Notes: generated by a model not told the origin, from the letters alone. A stretch of 15,622 nucleotides of DNA from Pseudomonadota bacterium (GCA_025360685.1 JANYBR010000191.1:1-15622), one strand, 5' to 3'. Shown: positions 1 through 7,149, counted from the stretch's first letter. Made by a program: numbers and translations.

Positions 1-1193
1 TTGCGCATCCAGTTGAAATAGACACCGGCCCAGTTGTCCGGAACGAATTTGGTGCGCCCGCTTTCGACCGCCACGATCGCCTTTTCGGCGAGCGGTCCGA
101 CATTCAAATACCACTGCTCCGTCATGAACGGTTCGAGCACGACCGTCTTGGTTTTCTCGTCATGCGGCACCGCATGCGTGATGGATTCGATCCGGTCGAT
201 CAGTTCCAGAGCATCGAGATCGGCGACGACGGTCTCACGCGCTTTTTCCAGCGCCAGGCCCTGATAGGCGTGCGGCACATTCTCGTTGAGCGTGCCGTCC
301 TTGTTGAGGATATTTATGAGCGGAAGACTGTGACGCCGGCCCACTTCGAAGTCGTTGAAGTCGTGGCCAGGTGTGATCTTCACCGCGCCCGTGCCTTTTT
401 CCGGATCGGAATGCTCGTCGGCGATGATCGGAATGGCGCGGTGTGCCAGCGGCAGCATCACGTTCTTGCCGATCAGATCTTTGTAGCGCGCATCGTCGGG
501 ATGAACTGCCACGGCGGTGTCGCCCAGCATCGTTTCGGGTCGAGTCGTTGCCACTATGATGAAACGGCCGGGCTCGTTTTCAATCGGATAGTTGATGTAC
601 CAGAGGCGGCCTTTGACCTCGATGCTTTCCACTTCGAGATCACTTACGGCTGTCTGCAGACGCCGATCCCAGTTCACCAGACGCGTGTCCTTGTAGATCA
701 GACCCTGGCGGTGAAGCTCTACGAACGTCTTGCGAACGGCGCGCGACAGCCCCTCGTCCATCGTGAAGCGCTCGCGCGACCAGTCGGCCGACGCGCCAAG
801 GCGGCGAAGCTGTTGGATGATTGCGCCGCCGGATTCGTCCTTCCACTTCCAGATCGCTTCGAGAAATTTCTCGCGGCCCATGGTGACGCGGCTTTGCTGG
901 CGTTCGGCAAGCTGGCGCTCGACGATGAGCTGTGTCGCGATGCCTGCGTGATCGGTGCCGACCTGCCAGAGAACATCCTTGCCGCGCATGCGCTCGAAGC
1001 GCGCCAGGATGTCTTGCAGCGTATTGTTGAGTGCATGGCCAATGTGCAGCCGCCCGGTGATGTTGGGTGGTGGGATCATGATGCAGAACGGTTCGGCGTC
1101 CGGCTTTCGCCCGGCCCGGAATGCGCCCGAGGCTTCCCATTGGGCGTAGATGCGCCCTTCGACGTCTTTGGGATTGAATGTCTTGTCGAGCAT
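1..1193 (-). CDS. valS: Valyl-tRNA synthetase, N-terminal 397 residues (C-terminus beyond window)
   Basis: Class I aminoacyl-tRNA synthetase that attaches valine to tRNA-Val in the cytoplasm. The minus-strand frame is open from the ATG at 1193 to the left edge, giving 397 residues of a protein usually near 900. It starts MLDKTFNPKDVEGRIYAQWE. The ATP-binding signature PPPNITGRLHIGH lies at residues 41-53, with HIGH at 50-53, and GTDHAGIATQ at 79-88. The editing (CP1) domain follows, with TTRPETMLGD at 216-225 and GTGAVKITPGHDFNDFE at 267-283. The KMSKS loop and anticodon-binding domain would lie outside the window. The frame stays open upstream of the ATG, but this start matches the usual family N-terminus and has GAGG five bases before it. 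It is the last visible gene of a pcm-tolC-popZ-valS run, 106 nt after popZ. Identification is certain; only the 3' end is missing. Confidence 0.97.
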   Translation of the reverse strand, partial: MLDKTFNPKDVEGRIYAQWEASGAFRAGRKPDAEPFCIMIPPPNITGRLHIGHALNNTLQDILARFERMRGKDVLWQVGTDHAGIATQLIVERQLAERQQSRVTMGREKFLEAIWKWKDESGGAIIQQLRRLGASADWSRERFTMDEGLSRAVRKTFVELHRQGLIYKDTRLVNWDRRLQTAVSDLEVESIEVKGRLWYINYPIENEPGRFIIVATTRPETMLGDTAVAVHPDDARYKDLIGKNVMLPLAHRAIPIIADEHSDPEKGTGAVKITPGHDFNDFEVGRRHSLPLINILNKDGTLNENVPHAYQGLALEKARETVVADLDALELIDRIESITHAVPHDEKTKTVVLEPFMTEQWYLNVGPLAEKAIVAVESGRTKFVPDNWAGVYFNWMR

Positions 1194-1299
1194 GAATGCC
1201 TCTTCGACGCCGGTTTTGATGAGCCGGGAGGTTCGGGTCAAGCCCGGACCATTCGTCTTGAGGTCGATCCGGGGGCGATCCGGACCTAGCGGGACTGGA

Positions 1300-1944
1300 T
1301 CAGCGTTTGTTACCGCGTGCCTTTACGACGCGTTCCACTTCGTTGCGTACGGCCCCTTCGAGCAGAGCCGGGAAATGTTCGTCCATCCATTCGCGGATTA
1401 GTGGTTTGACCGCGTTGAGCAGGTCCATCTTGTTCTTGTCCATCCACTGATGCAGCAGCGGGTCAAACGCGGTGGTAACCGCCCGCTCAAACACGGCCTC
1501 GACCGACCCGCCGTCCATGCCTGCGATTCCGGGCGCGGTACCGCGTGGAACCGCTCTGGCGGGCGTTTCGTCCGGGATATTGGCGAAGGTATCGTCAAGC
1601 GCCTTGCGCGTCTTGTCCGAAAAGATGTCGTCGTGGGCGACGGGTGCTGATGCGGCCACAGTAGGCTCCTCGATTGTCTGGAACACGACGTCGCTTTCCG
1701 GCTTCGGCGGCGGCGCGGCCGCACGTACCGGGGCGGGCGGCGTGGGTGTCGGCTCTTCGGGCAGTTCTTGAGTCAGCTCCAGAACGTCGACTTCCGAGGC
1801 CGGCGCGGCAGCCGCTGCAGCAGCGGGCGCGGCAACTGCGACCGCCGGTGTGGCTGAGGTCTCGGTCGAATCCTCGGAGATGATCTTGCGAATGGAGGCC
1901 AGGATCTCCTCCATTGTCGGCTCATGTTGCGGGCTTGACGCCAT
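1300..1944 (-). CDS. popZ: PopZ polar organising protein (DUF2497 family), 214 aa
   Basis: PopZ assembles a matrix at the cell pole of alphaproteobacteria that tethers the ParB-bound chromosome origin and gathers cell-cycle regulators. The protein has the family layout. A conserved N-terminal helix with TMEEILASIRKIISED lies at residues 10-25. A long acidic, proline- and alanine-rich disordered middle covers roughly 26-145 and includes an eight-residue alanine run and the DVLELT segment near 53-58. A helical C-terminal oligomerisation region follows from about 149, with the signature around 182-208 (IREWMDEHFPALLEGAVRNE and following residues). Length is typical of this variable family. GGAG sits nine bases before the ATG. 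It lies 97 nt after tolC and 106 nt before valS on the same strand. Function in this organism is inferred from family; the family call is firm. Confidence 0.93.
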   Translation of the reverse strand: MASSPQHEPTMEEILASIRKIISEDSTETSATPAVAVAAPAAAAAAAPASEVDVLELTQELPEEPTPTPPAPVRAAAPPPKPESDVVFQTIEEPTVAASAPVAHDDIFSDKTRKALDDTFANIPDETPARAVPRGTAPGIAGMDGGSVEAVFERAVTTAFDPLLHQWMDKNKMDLLNAVKPLIREWMDEHFPALLEGAVRNEVERVVKARGNKR

Positions 1945-2041
1945 ACCAAGGACTCCAGGACTCGCGCGGCTGAATGTGCCGAATGACCCTAGGACACTGC
2001 AGCCAAGAAGGCAAAAAATAAGTTAACGCGAGCGAGAGACG

Positions 2042-3529
2042 TCAGTCTCCAAGGCCAATCCAACGGGCAGCATCGTCATCATAGTGTTCCAGCGGATCGT
2101 ACAGCTTCACCTTCAGGCGCAGATTTTTTGCGGTCAACGAGCCGCTGGCGGCGAGAACTTGAAAAGCCGCAACCTCCGCGTTGCGCTTGGCGCTGACCAG
2201 CGCGACCGATGCGTTTAGCAACTCCTGTTCGGCATTCAAGACGTCGAGAATCGTGCGTCCGCCGACCTGTTGCTCCTTGGTGACGCCCTCAAATGCGATT
2301 TCGTTGGCGCGTTGTGCAGCCTCGTTGGAAGCGATCGAGGCTTCGGCGGCCTCGAATTGCGCCCAGGTAGAAGCCACCGCGTCATGCACCTGCAAGCCGG
2401 AGACGGCCACATTCAATTGCGCCTGCGCGTGCAACTCCTTCGCCTGGCGCACCAAAGCCTCCTCCGCTCCGCCCTGGTAGATCGGTACGTTGAGTTGTCC
2501 GGTGACCGTCAACGAGTGGCTTGTCGAGCCGCCGAGGCTGGCCGTTCCAAACGGCGACAGTATTGCGCCCTGCGAATAGCCATATTGTCCTTGCACGGAC
2601 AATGTCGGCAACATCGTGCCGAATGCGTCGTTGACCGCGTAGTCCGCCGCGATCTCGTTTTCGCGCGCCGACACCAGCGCTGGGTTCTGCTTCAAGGCGA
2701 GGCCGACGGATTCTTCGACGCCGGTCGGCAGCGCCGGGGGCAGTCCGGGCTCGTTTTCCAAGGTCTCGGGGGGACGCCCGATCGCCTGCATGAAGTTCGC
2801 CCGGCTGATCTCAAGCTGGCTCTGCGCCGCAGTCAGATCGGACTGGGACGCGGCCAGGCGGGCCTGCGACTGGGCCACGTCGGTTCGCGTCAACGATCCT
2901 GCGTTGAACTGGGCCTGGGTGGCATCGGCCTGCTTCTTCAACAGTTCAACATTGTGCTGACGCAACCCCAGAATCGCGGTATCGCGCACGACGTCCATGT
3001 AGGACGTTGCCGCGCTCAACAGTACGGTCTGCTCGGCGGCCAAAAGCTGGGCGCGTGCCCCTCGAACAAGCGCCTTTGCCCTGCCGACTTGGGCAATGGT
3101 ACGGCCACCACGAAGGATTGGCTGCGTTACCGTGATGCCACCTTGCACCGGGTGGGCCGACACGCTCGAGATCGTGCCCAGACCGGGAATGACGACCGGG
3201 CTGAAGAAGAACTGCTGGTAGGCGTAGGTCCCGCCCGCCGAAATGGTCGGCCGCCAACCGCCATTGGCGATCGCCACCCCTTCATCAGTCGCGCGCAGGG
3301 ATGCTTGCTGCGCGGCCAATTGCGGGTTGGTCTCGTAGGCGATCCCCAACGCCTCGTCGAGCGTCAGGCTCGGCTTCTCCGGCGCAGGCGCAGCCGGCGC
3401 GGATTGCTGCAGCACGGGCGCGGCAGCGGCCTGGGCGACCCTCGGCCGTCTGTGATGCGCTGCCGTCGCCGGTACAGCCAAGACAGCCACCAACACTGAA
3501 AGCGCAGCAACCCGAAACATCCATCTCAT
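2042..3529 (-). CDS. tolC: TolC-family outer membrane efflux protein, 495 aa
   Basis: Outer-membrane channel of tripartite efflux pumps and type I secretion systems; it spans the outer membrane as a beta barrel and crosses the periplasm as an alpha-helical tunnel. The N-terminus is a Sec signal peptide (MRWMFR, then a hydrophobic stretch to about residue 24 ending PATAA), followed by a proline/alanine-rich linker. Two OEP repeats follow, at roughly 55-250 and 265-470. The first opens LTLDEALGIAYETNPQLAAQ; the second carries the conserved VGGRTILDVLNAEQELLNAS segment near its end. The long helices are rich in alanine and glutamine. The ATG at 3529 is preferred to an in-frame TTG at 3568 because AAGGGGA lies six bases before it and the signal peptide begins there. 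It starts 35 nt after the pcm-like gene. The partner pump is not in the window, so the substrate is unknown. Confidence 0.95.
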   Translation of the reverse strand: MRWMFRVAALSVLVAVLAVPATAAHHRRPRVAQAAAAPVLQQSAPAAPAPEKPSLTLDEALGIAYETNPQLAAQQASLRATDEGVAIANGGWRPTISAGGTYAYQQFFFSPVVIPGLGTISSVSAHPVQGGITVTQPILRGGRTIAQVGRAKALVRGARAQLLAAEQTVLLSAATSYMDVVRDTAILGLRQHNVELLKKQADATQAQFNAGSLTRTDVAQSQARLAASQSDLTAAQSQLEISRANFMQAIGRPPETLENEPGLPPALPTGVEESVGLALKQNPALVSARENEIAADYAVNDAFGTMLPTLSVQGQYGYSQGAILSPFGTASLGGSTSHSLTVTGQLNVPIYQGGAEEALVRQAKELHAQAQLNVAVSGLQVHDAVASTWAQFEAAEASIASNEAAQRANEIAFEGVTKEQQVGGRTILDVLNAEQELLNASVALVSAKRNAEVAAFQVLAASGSLTAKNLRLKVKLYDPLEHYDDDAARWIGLGD

Positions 3530-3564
3530 GACAAATCCCCTTCGCCACCCATCACATGGGGATT

Positions 3565-4218
3565 TCAAAAGACGAATCCAACTACCTTGCGAAAGCCGGT
3601 CAATAGCGGAACGCCGGAATCAAAATCGACACGTTTGCCGGTGCGGCCCTTGTCGCGAACATAGACATGGGCATGTCCCTGTTTGCCTTCGCGTACGATT
3701 GCGACCAGCCGCCCGCCCTCTGCGAGCTGGAGCAGGAGAGCATCAGGAACTGTTTCGACGGCGCCGTTTATGAGTATCACGTCGAAGGGCGACTTCGCCT
3801 TGACCCCTTCGGTCAGTCCACCCTGCACGACGGTCGCGTTCGCGGCACCGTTCGCCGGCACCATATCGGCCGCAATTCGGACCAAGTCGGCATCCTGCTC
3901 CAGCGCGGTAACCGACTTCGCCAGCCTGGCGAGCACGACCGTCGAGTAACCTGTCGCACAGGCAACATCTAGTACTGTGTCGGTCGCGTGTATCGCCGCC
4001 AACTGCAGCATCTTCGCGAACGTGCGAGGGTCCGGCAGATATCGCCCTTGAGCGACTTCCACGGGCAAGTCCGCATAGGCGAGCGCACGTTTCGATGCAG
4101 GAACAAAGCGTTCGCGTGGCACGGCACCCATCGCGGCGTGAATCCGCGGATCAGTGACGTCGTTGGTCCGGACCTGCGTCTCGACCATATTGAAACGTTG
4201 GACGGCATAGTCGGACAT
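3565..4218 (-). CDS. pcm: Protein-L-isoaspartate O-methyltransferase family protein (divergent), 217 aa
   Basis: SAM-dependent methyltransferase of the Pcm/PIMT family, whose classic members methylate L-isoaspartyl residues in damaged proteins. The N-terminus (MSDYAVQRFNMVETQVRTND) is typical of the alphaproteobacterial branch found beside tolC. SAM-binding motif I is VLDVACATGYS at residues 82-92; a later strand and loop (FDVILINGAVETVPDALLLQ, about 145-164) and EGGRLVAIV (167-175) also match the fold. The catalytic stretch of classic PIMTs, usually GQTIS followed by P, here reads GRYLPDPRTFAKM at 58-70, so true isoaspartate repair is uncertain. An in-frame ATG at 4233 exists, but the start at 4218 fits family alignment and leaves about 20 nt of leader after the predicted promoter. 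No clear Shine-Dalgarno is visible. First gene of the pcm-tolC-popZ-valS run. Confidence 0.88.
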   Translation of the reverse strand: MSDYAVQRFNMVETQVRTNDVTDPRIHAAMGAVPRERFVPASKRALAYADLPVEVAQGRYLPDPRTFAKMLQLAAIHATDTVLDVACATGYSTVVLARLAKSVTALEQDADLVRIAADMVPANGAANATVVQGGLTEGVKAKSPFDVILINGAVETVPDALLLQLAEGGRLVAIVREGKQGHAHVYVRDKGRTGKRVDFDSGVPLLTGFRKVVGFVF

Positions 4219-4245
4219 GGCGATTCGAACCATTGCGGGCGTGGC

Positions 4246-4274
4246 TTATTAGGGCTCCCGTCGGCGGCTGACAA
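4246..4274 (-). promoter_or_regulatory. Sigma-70-type promoter of the pcm-tolC-popZ-valS run
   Basis: Read on the minus strand, TTGTCA (4274-4269) and TAATAA (4251-4246) are separated by exactly 17 nt. Transcription would begin near 4239, about 20 nt before the pcm-like start at 4218. It faces away from the tRNA-Cys promoter. Called from match to consensus only. Confidence 0.6.
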
Positions 4275-4295
4275 CGCGCAGCCTGTCACGGCGAG

Positions 4296-4325
4296 TTGTC
4301 GCCAGGCGCATGCATCTGATATAGG
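4296..4325 (+). promoter_or_regulatory. Probable promoter of tRNA-Cys
   Basis: TTGTCG (4296-4301) is followed by the AT-rich GATATAGG (4318-4325), giving a -35/-10 pair with 16-18 nt spacing depending on register. The tRNA begins at 4374, so a 5' leader of about 40 nt would be trimmed; that leader holds a short perfect palindrome CCGGGACCTCCCGG (4344-4357). Confidence 0.45.
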
Positions 4326-4373
4326 CCGCGCCTGCCGTCAAATCCGGGACCTCCCGGCCGAACCGAGCAACGA

Positions 4374-4447
4374 GGCCACGTGGCGGAGTGGTGACGCAGC
4401 GGACTGCAAATCCGCGAACCCCGGTTCAATTCCGGGCGTGGCCTCCA
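4374..4447 (+). tRNA. tRNA-Cys (anticodon GCA)
   Basis: A complete cloverleaf can be folded by hand. The acceptor GGCCACG pairs with CGTGGCC; the D stem is GCG/CGC; the anticodon stem GCGGA/TCCGC carries the loop CTGCAAA with anticodon GCA; the T stem CCCGG/CCGGG has loop TTCAATT. The discriminator is T and CCA is encoded at 4445-4447. Total 74 nt. Confidence 0.97.
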
Positions 4448-4565
4448 TTTTCTCCAAATGTCGGACCCAGACCGAGTATTATGCGTCCCAGCCTGCGCCC
4501 GCAGATCCATCTGGCGGAGCCGAAATCTCCATGACAACAGTATGGTTGCACGAAAAGCGAGCATC

Positions 4566-4580
4566 TTAAGGTTTTGTTAA
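4566..4580 (+). promoter_or_regulatory. CtrA-type binding box TTAA-N7-TTAA
   Basis: The bases TTAAGGTTTTGTTAA are a perfect match to the full CtrA consensus (two TTAA half-sites with seven bases between) and continue with CC, as in the common TTAAC(C) extension. It lies in non-coding DNA 24 nt before the first hairpin of the candidate small RNA, where CtrA normally sits over a -35 region. A weak -10 may be TATGTC at 4601-4606. CtrA is the master cell-cycle response regulator of many alphaproteobacteria; binding here is inferred from the motif. Confidence 0.6.
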
Positions 4581-4603
4581 CCTTGTCGAGGCATGCTGCG
4601 TAT

Positions 4604-4676
4604 GTCTTCCCTTGAAGACACCCCACCATTACCCAACGCCTTGGGGCCGGGCTAACACCCGGCCTCTTTTTCTTTT
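4604..4676 (+). ncRNA. Candidate small RNA with three hairpins and intrinsic terminator
   Basis: Between a CtrA-type box and a strong terminator lies a stretch that folds as three consecutive perfect hairpins. GTCTTC-CCTT-GAAGAC is at 4604-4619. CCCAA-CGCC-TTGGG is at 4632-4645. GCCGGG-CTAACA-CCCGGC with flanking G/C is at 4645-4664, followed by a T-rich tail. The single-stranded part between the first two is C-rich (ACCCCACCATTA), the kind of sequence that can pair with G-rich ribosome-binding sites. No supported coding frame ends at the terminator, and tRNA-Cys ends 197 nt upstream. The 5' end is a guess (4600-4612). Function and family are unknown; some alphaproteobacterial small RNAs have C-rich loops of this sort. 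Confidence 0.45.
4645..4676 (+). terminator. Intrinsic terminator
   Basis: A perfect 7-bp stem GGCCGGG/CCCGGCC with a six-base loop (CTAACA) is followed directly by TCTTTTTCTTTTG. It faces the plus strand and would end the candidate small RNA, or read-through from tRNA-Cys. Confidence 0.85.
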
Positions 4677-4713
4677 GCGTCGGCAAATACTGGCTTATTT
4701 GGCAGAAGACTTT

Positions 4714-4746
4714 TGTCTAGCCATCGCCAAAGAGACAGGCTAGACA
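4714..4746. repeat. Perfect 9-bp inverted repeat ahead of tRNA-Asn
   Basis: TGTCTAGCC (4714-4722) and GGCTAGACA (4738-4746) are exact reverse complements around a 15-nt loop. The tRNA begins 17 nt later. No T-run follows on the plus strand, and four A residues follow on the minus strand, so it is not an intrinsic terminator. It may be an operator, or part of the tRNA promoter or leader. Confidence 0.7.
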
Positions 4747-4763
4747 CCCCCTCCACGCCATGG

Positions 4764-4838
4764 TCCTCGGTAGCTCAGCGGTAGAGCAACCGGCTGTTAA
4801 CCGGTTGGTCGCTGGTTCGAATCCGGCCCGGGGAGCCA
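4764..4838 (+). tRNA. tRNA-Asn (anticodon GTT)
   Basis: A full cloverleaf is visible. The acceptor TCCTCGG pairs with CCGGGGA (one T-G pair); the D stem is GCTC/GAGC; the anticodon stem ACCGG/CCGGT carries the loop CTGTTAA with anticodon GTT; the T stem GCTGG/CCGGC has loop TTCGAAT. The discriminator is G, and CCA is encoded at 4836-4838. Total 75 nt. Confidence 0.97.
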
Positions 4839-5484
4839 TTTGTTTCAAATAGTTAGACCAATTTTCTAGATGAACTTCGGCCTGACCACCTTTGCGGCCA
4901 TGCGCGACACTCGCGCCCGCCTCGTCATAAAAATGAGACTGCAACCACGCCGCGTACGGAATGTGCGGCGAACTGCGAAATCGGGATGCAGGACTCTCCT
5001 CGCGCCCCGTTCTCGACGTCGCGGATGAGAGTTTCCAACCGCGTCTCCTATTTCGACCATGCCACGATACGCCCAAGTCTTGTTTTCGCAATTTGCGAGA
5101 CAGGCGGCTTCGACAATCGCAAGTCCTCTCAACGCTCCGTAGACGGAACAGTCGGAGCTGCAAAACAGGTACGCCACCGGCGTCGCAGACGCGAGCATCA
5201 AATCGCCGGCAATTGAATCATACGGAACGGACATCCCCTACGGGAAACTCCTGACTGGTCGTCGTGCGATCTCTTCTAAGGGGATTACCGGGCTATTGAT
5301 TCGTACAAAGATTAATCAAGCTTACCGCCGACGCTGCAACGGTGCCTCGATGAAGCGGAATTTAGATGTCTCGGTTCCAAGCCGTAATGCGCACATCACC
5401 TGTGTTTCCAATTGGCGACAATCGATTGAAGCCAACGCTCGGGCGCCGTGCGCACCGATATTCACGTTCTGACAGAGACAGTTT
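4839..5484. other. 646-nt stretch with no supportable gene
   Basis: The longest candidate is a minus-strand frame at 4866-5234 (122 codons, starting MSVPYDSIAGDLMLASATP). Its first 67 or so residues look reasonably protein-like (an acidic, hydrophobic mix with several cysteines). From about residue 68 it turns arginine-rich, as a wrong-frame translation of GC-rich DNA would. The neighbouring frames read more naturally there, which could mean a frameshifted, decaying gene. Its Shine-Dalgarno is poor, with AGGGG touching the start. No family is recognised. Near the left end a weak AT-rich hairpin (ATTTG-TTT-CAAAT, 4838-4850) follows tRNA-Asn. The right part (5240-5484) should hold the promoter of the PAS gene, but no convincing -35/-10 pair was found. 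Confidence 0.5.
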
Positions 5485-7149
5485 ATGCTCTCAATGTTGC
5501 AATTCGTTGCACTTCTGGCGCCGCCCAAATTGCAGTTCGTTCATGCCCTGTTCGCCGCGTTCAGCCCTGGAGCGGTGCGTGATACCGCGAACTACGAATT
5601 CATCGTGGCCACGTTCGCGATGTCGACTGCCCTGGTTGGACTGGCGTTCGGATTCTGGGCCGCATGGATGCACATCCGCCTGGGAAAGTTTCTGCTGGCT
5701 GCGGAAAACGAAAGAGCGGCGGCAGAACAGGATCTGCGGCTGCGAGATGCGCTACTCGATCAGTCGCGGCAGTCGATGGTAGTTCTCGCCGCCAATCTGC
5801 GGACGCCCATCAGTTTCGGCGATGGAGCCGCGTTGTTGGAGGATTGCCTCGCGGGTCGCGATGCACACATCCTGGCCTCGGCCCTTGCCGCGCTGATGAA
5901 CGATGGAACACCTTTTGAATTCTCGGTGCGGACGGAAAGTGGCAATCGTACTGTTATTCATGCGTTGCCGCTCATGGGACGCGCGGCCATTTTTCTTTCG
6001 GCGATTTCGAAGTTCGAAGCGGACGTCGACTATCATGCCGCGTTGGACGTGCTGCCTATTCCAGTCTGGGTGCGCGACCCGGATCTGCAACTTTGTTGGG
6101 GCAATTGCGCCTTTTTGTCGGCGGTGGATGCGCTTTCGCCACAACAGGCTGTCGATTCAAATGCCATGCTCGACAGCTCGGAGCGCGTCCTTGCTACGAT
6201 CGCGCGAGACGGCACCGAAGTGCTCAATGCCAAGCGCTACTCGACGTTCGCAGGGCAGCGTCGTGCGCTCACAATGAACCTCTCCCGCCTGCCCGATTCC
6301 AGCATTGCCTGTTCAGCCCTCGACGTTACCGACGCGATTCACTCGGAAGCCAGATTACAGATCGCGGCGGACGCGACCGCCGACATGCTGGACAGGATGT
6401 CAATAGCGATCGCCGTGTTCGCTGCCGATCAGCGGCTCATGAGTAACAACTCTGCATATGCGCGATTGTGGAACCTCGAACAGGTCTGGTTGGACATGCA
6501 GCCGACGCAGAGTGACGTCCTCGACCGACTACATGAGGCGCGGTTCCTGCCCGAGCATCGCGACTTCGCAGGTTGGAAGCGGCACTTTCTCGAACTCTTC
6601 GAGGATGGCAGGCATCAATCGAACGAATACTGGCATTTGCCCGGAGGACAGAGTCTGCACGTGGTGTCGCAATCACACTTGCAAGGTGGCCTCTTCTTTA
6701 CGTTCGACGATGTGAGTGAGGCGTTCCAACTCAAAGCATCGCTGACGTCGGTCATGGCGGTGCAGCGTTCGACTCTAGAAACGCTGGAAGATGCCGTGGC
6801 GATCTTTGAACCCGACGGTCGTTTAACCCTGCACAATCACGCCTTTGAAAAACTCTGGCGCCTGACCGATGCCGAAGTGTCCGATCATCCCCACTTTGCG
6901 AAACTCGCCGCGCTATGTCTTTTGCGGTTGGGCCGCGACAACATCTGGGACATTGTTGCGTCGGCCGTGACCGCCACAAATCCCGAGCGCTACGGCCAGT
7001 GGGGCAATATCACGCGAAGCGATGGCAAAGTGATCGCGCTCGCGCCCTCGCGTCTTCCAGACGGCGCAACACTCGTCACATTCCGAGACATGACGGACAT
7101 CGAGCGATTCCGTTCCCTGCTCCGGGAGTCATCCCACAGTGCGGCTTGA
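5485..7149 (+). CDS. DivL-like membrane-anchored multi-PAS protein lacking a kinase core, 554 aa
   Basis: Resembles the N-terminal sensory part of DivL, the alphaproteobacterial regulator of the CckA-CtrA phosphorelay. One transmembrane segment lies at about residues 39-61, followed by a short coiled linker (70-95). Three or four PAS-like modules follow, at about 95-175, 185-285, 298-412 and 425-545. DivL-like features include LDVLPIPVWVRDPDLQLCW (188-206), AIAVFAADQRLMSNNSAYAR (309-328), RFLPEHRDFAGWKRHFLELF (353-372) and the final PAS with LETLEDAVAIFEPDGRLTLH (431-450). Normally the helix after LVTFRDMTD (530-538) leads into the dimerisation/phosphoacceptor domain and ATPase domain. Here the protein ends RFRSLLRESSHSAA, and no kinase remnant was seen in the frames downstream. 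The start ATG at 5485 has only GAGA as a weak ribosome site; ATG at 5494 is an alternative. Function is inferred, not shown. Confidence 0.85.
   Translation: MLSMLQFVALLAPPKLQFVHALFAAFSPGAVRDTANYEFIVATFAMSTALVGLAFGFWAAWMHIRLGKFLLAAENERAAAEQDLRLRDALLDQSRQSMVVLAANLRTPISFGDGAALLEDCLAGRDAHILASALAALMNDGTPFEFSVRTESGNRTVIHALPLMGRAAIFLSAISKFEADVDYHAALDVLPIPVWVRDPDLQLCWGNCAFLSAVDALSPQQAVDSNAMLDSSERVLATIARDGTEVLNAKRYSTFAGQRRALTMNLSRLPDSSIACSALDVTDAIHSEARLQIAADATADMLDRMSIAIAVFAADQRLMSNNSAYARLWNLEQVWLDMQPTQSDVLDRLHEARFLPEHRDFAGWKRHFLELFEDGRHQSNEYWHLPGGQSLHVVSQSHLQGGLFFTFDDVSEAFQLKASLTSVMAVQRSTLETLEDAVAIFEPDGRLTLHNHAFEKLWRLTDAEVSDHPHFAKLAALCLLRLGRDNIWDIVASAVTATNPERYGQWGNITRSDGKVIALAPSRLPDGATLVTFRDMTDIERFRSLLRESSHSAA

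Noticed and set aside
162..1289. Long plus-strand open frame (375 codons)
   Set aside because: It is antisense to valS, whose signature motifs are unmistakable on the minus strand; the plus translation has no recognisable domain.
2270..3499. Long plus-strand open frame (409 codons) opposite tolC
   Set aside because: Arginine-rich shadow of the GC-rich tolC gene; TolC on the minus strand has a signal peptide and both OEP repeats.
3988..4569. Plus-strand frame of 193 codons crossing tRNA-Cys
   Set aside because: It runs through the pcm-like gene on the other strand, both promoters and a complete tRNA, so it cannot be a real protein.
4531..4569. Twelve-codon ORF (ATG 4531 to TAA 4569) ending inside the CtrA box
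   Set aside because: No Shine-Dalgarno and no support beyond an ATG and a stop; the overlap with the box looks accidental.
4426..4686. Minus-strand frame of 86 codons over the terminator region
   Set aside because: It overlaps tRNA-Cys, the small-RNA hairpins and the terminator, and its sequence is mostly a reverse reading of those structures.
4764..5300. Integrative element using tRNA-Asn as attachment site
   Set aside because: No integrase gene and no second copy of the tRNA 3' end were found in the window.
5785..5820. NLRTPIS at residues 104-110 of the PAS protein as a histidine-kinase H-box
   Set aside because: There is no phosphoacceptor histidine before it, it lies near the N-terminus ahead of the PAS series, and no ATPase domain follows.
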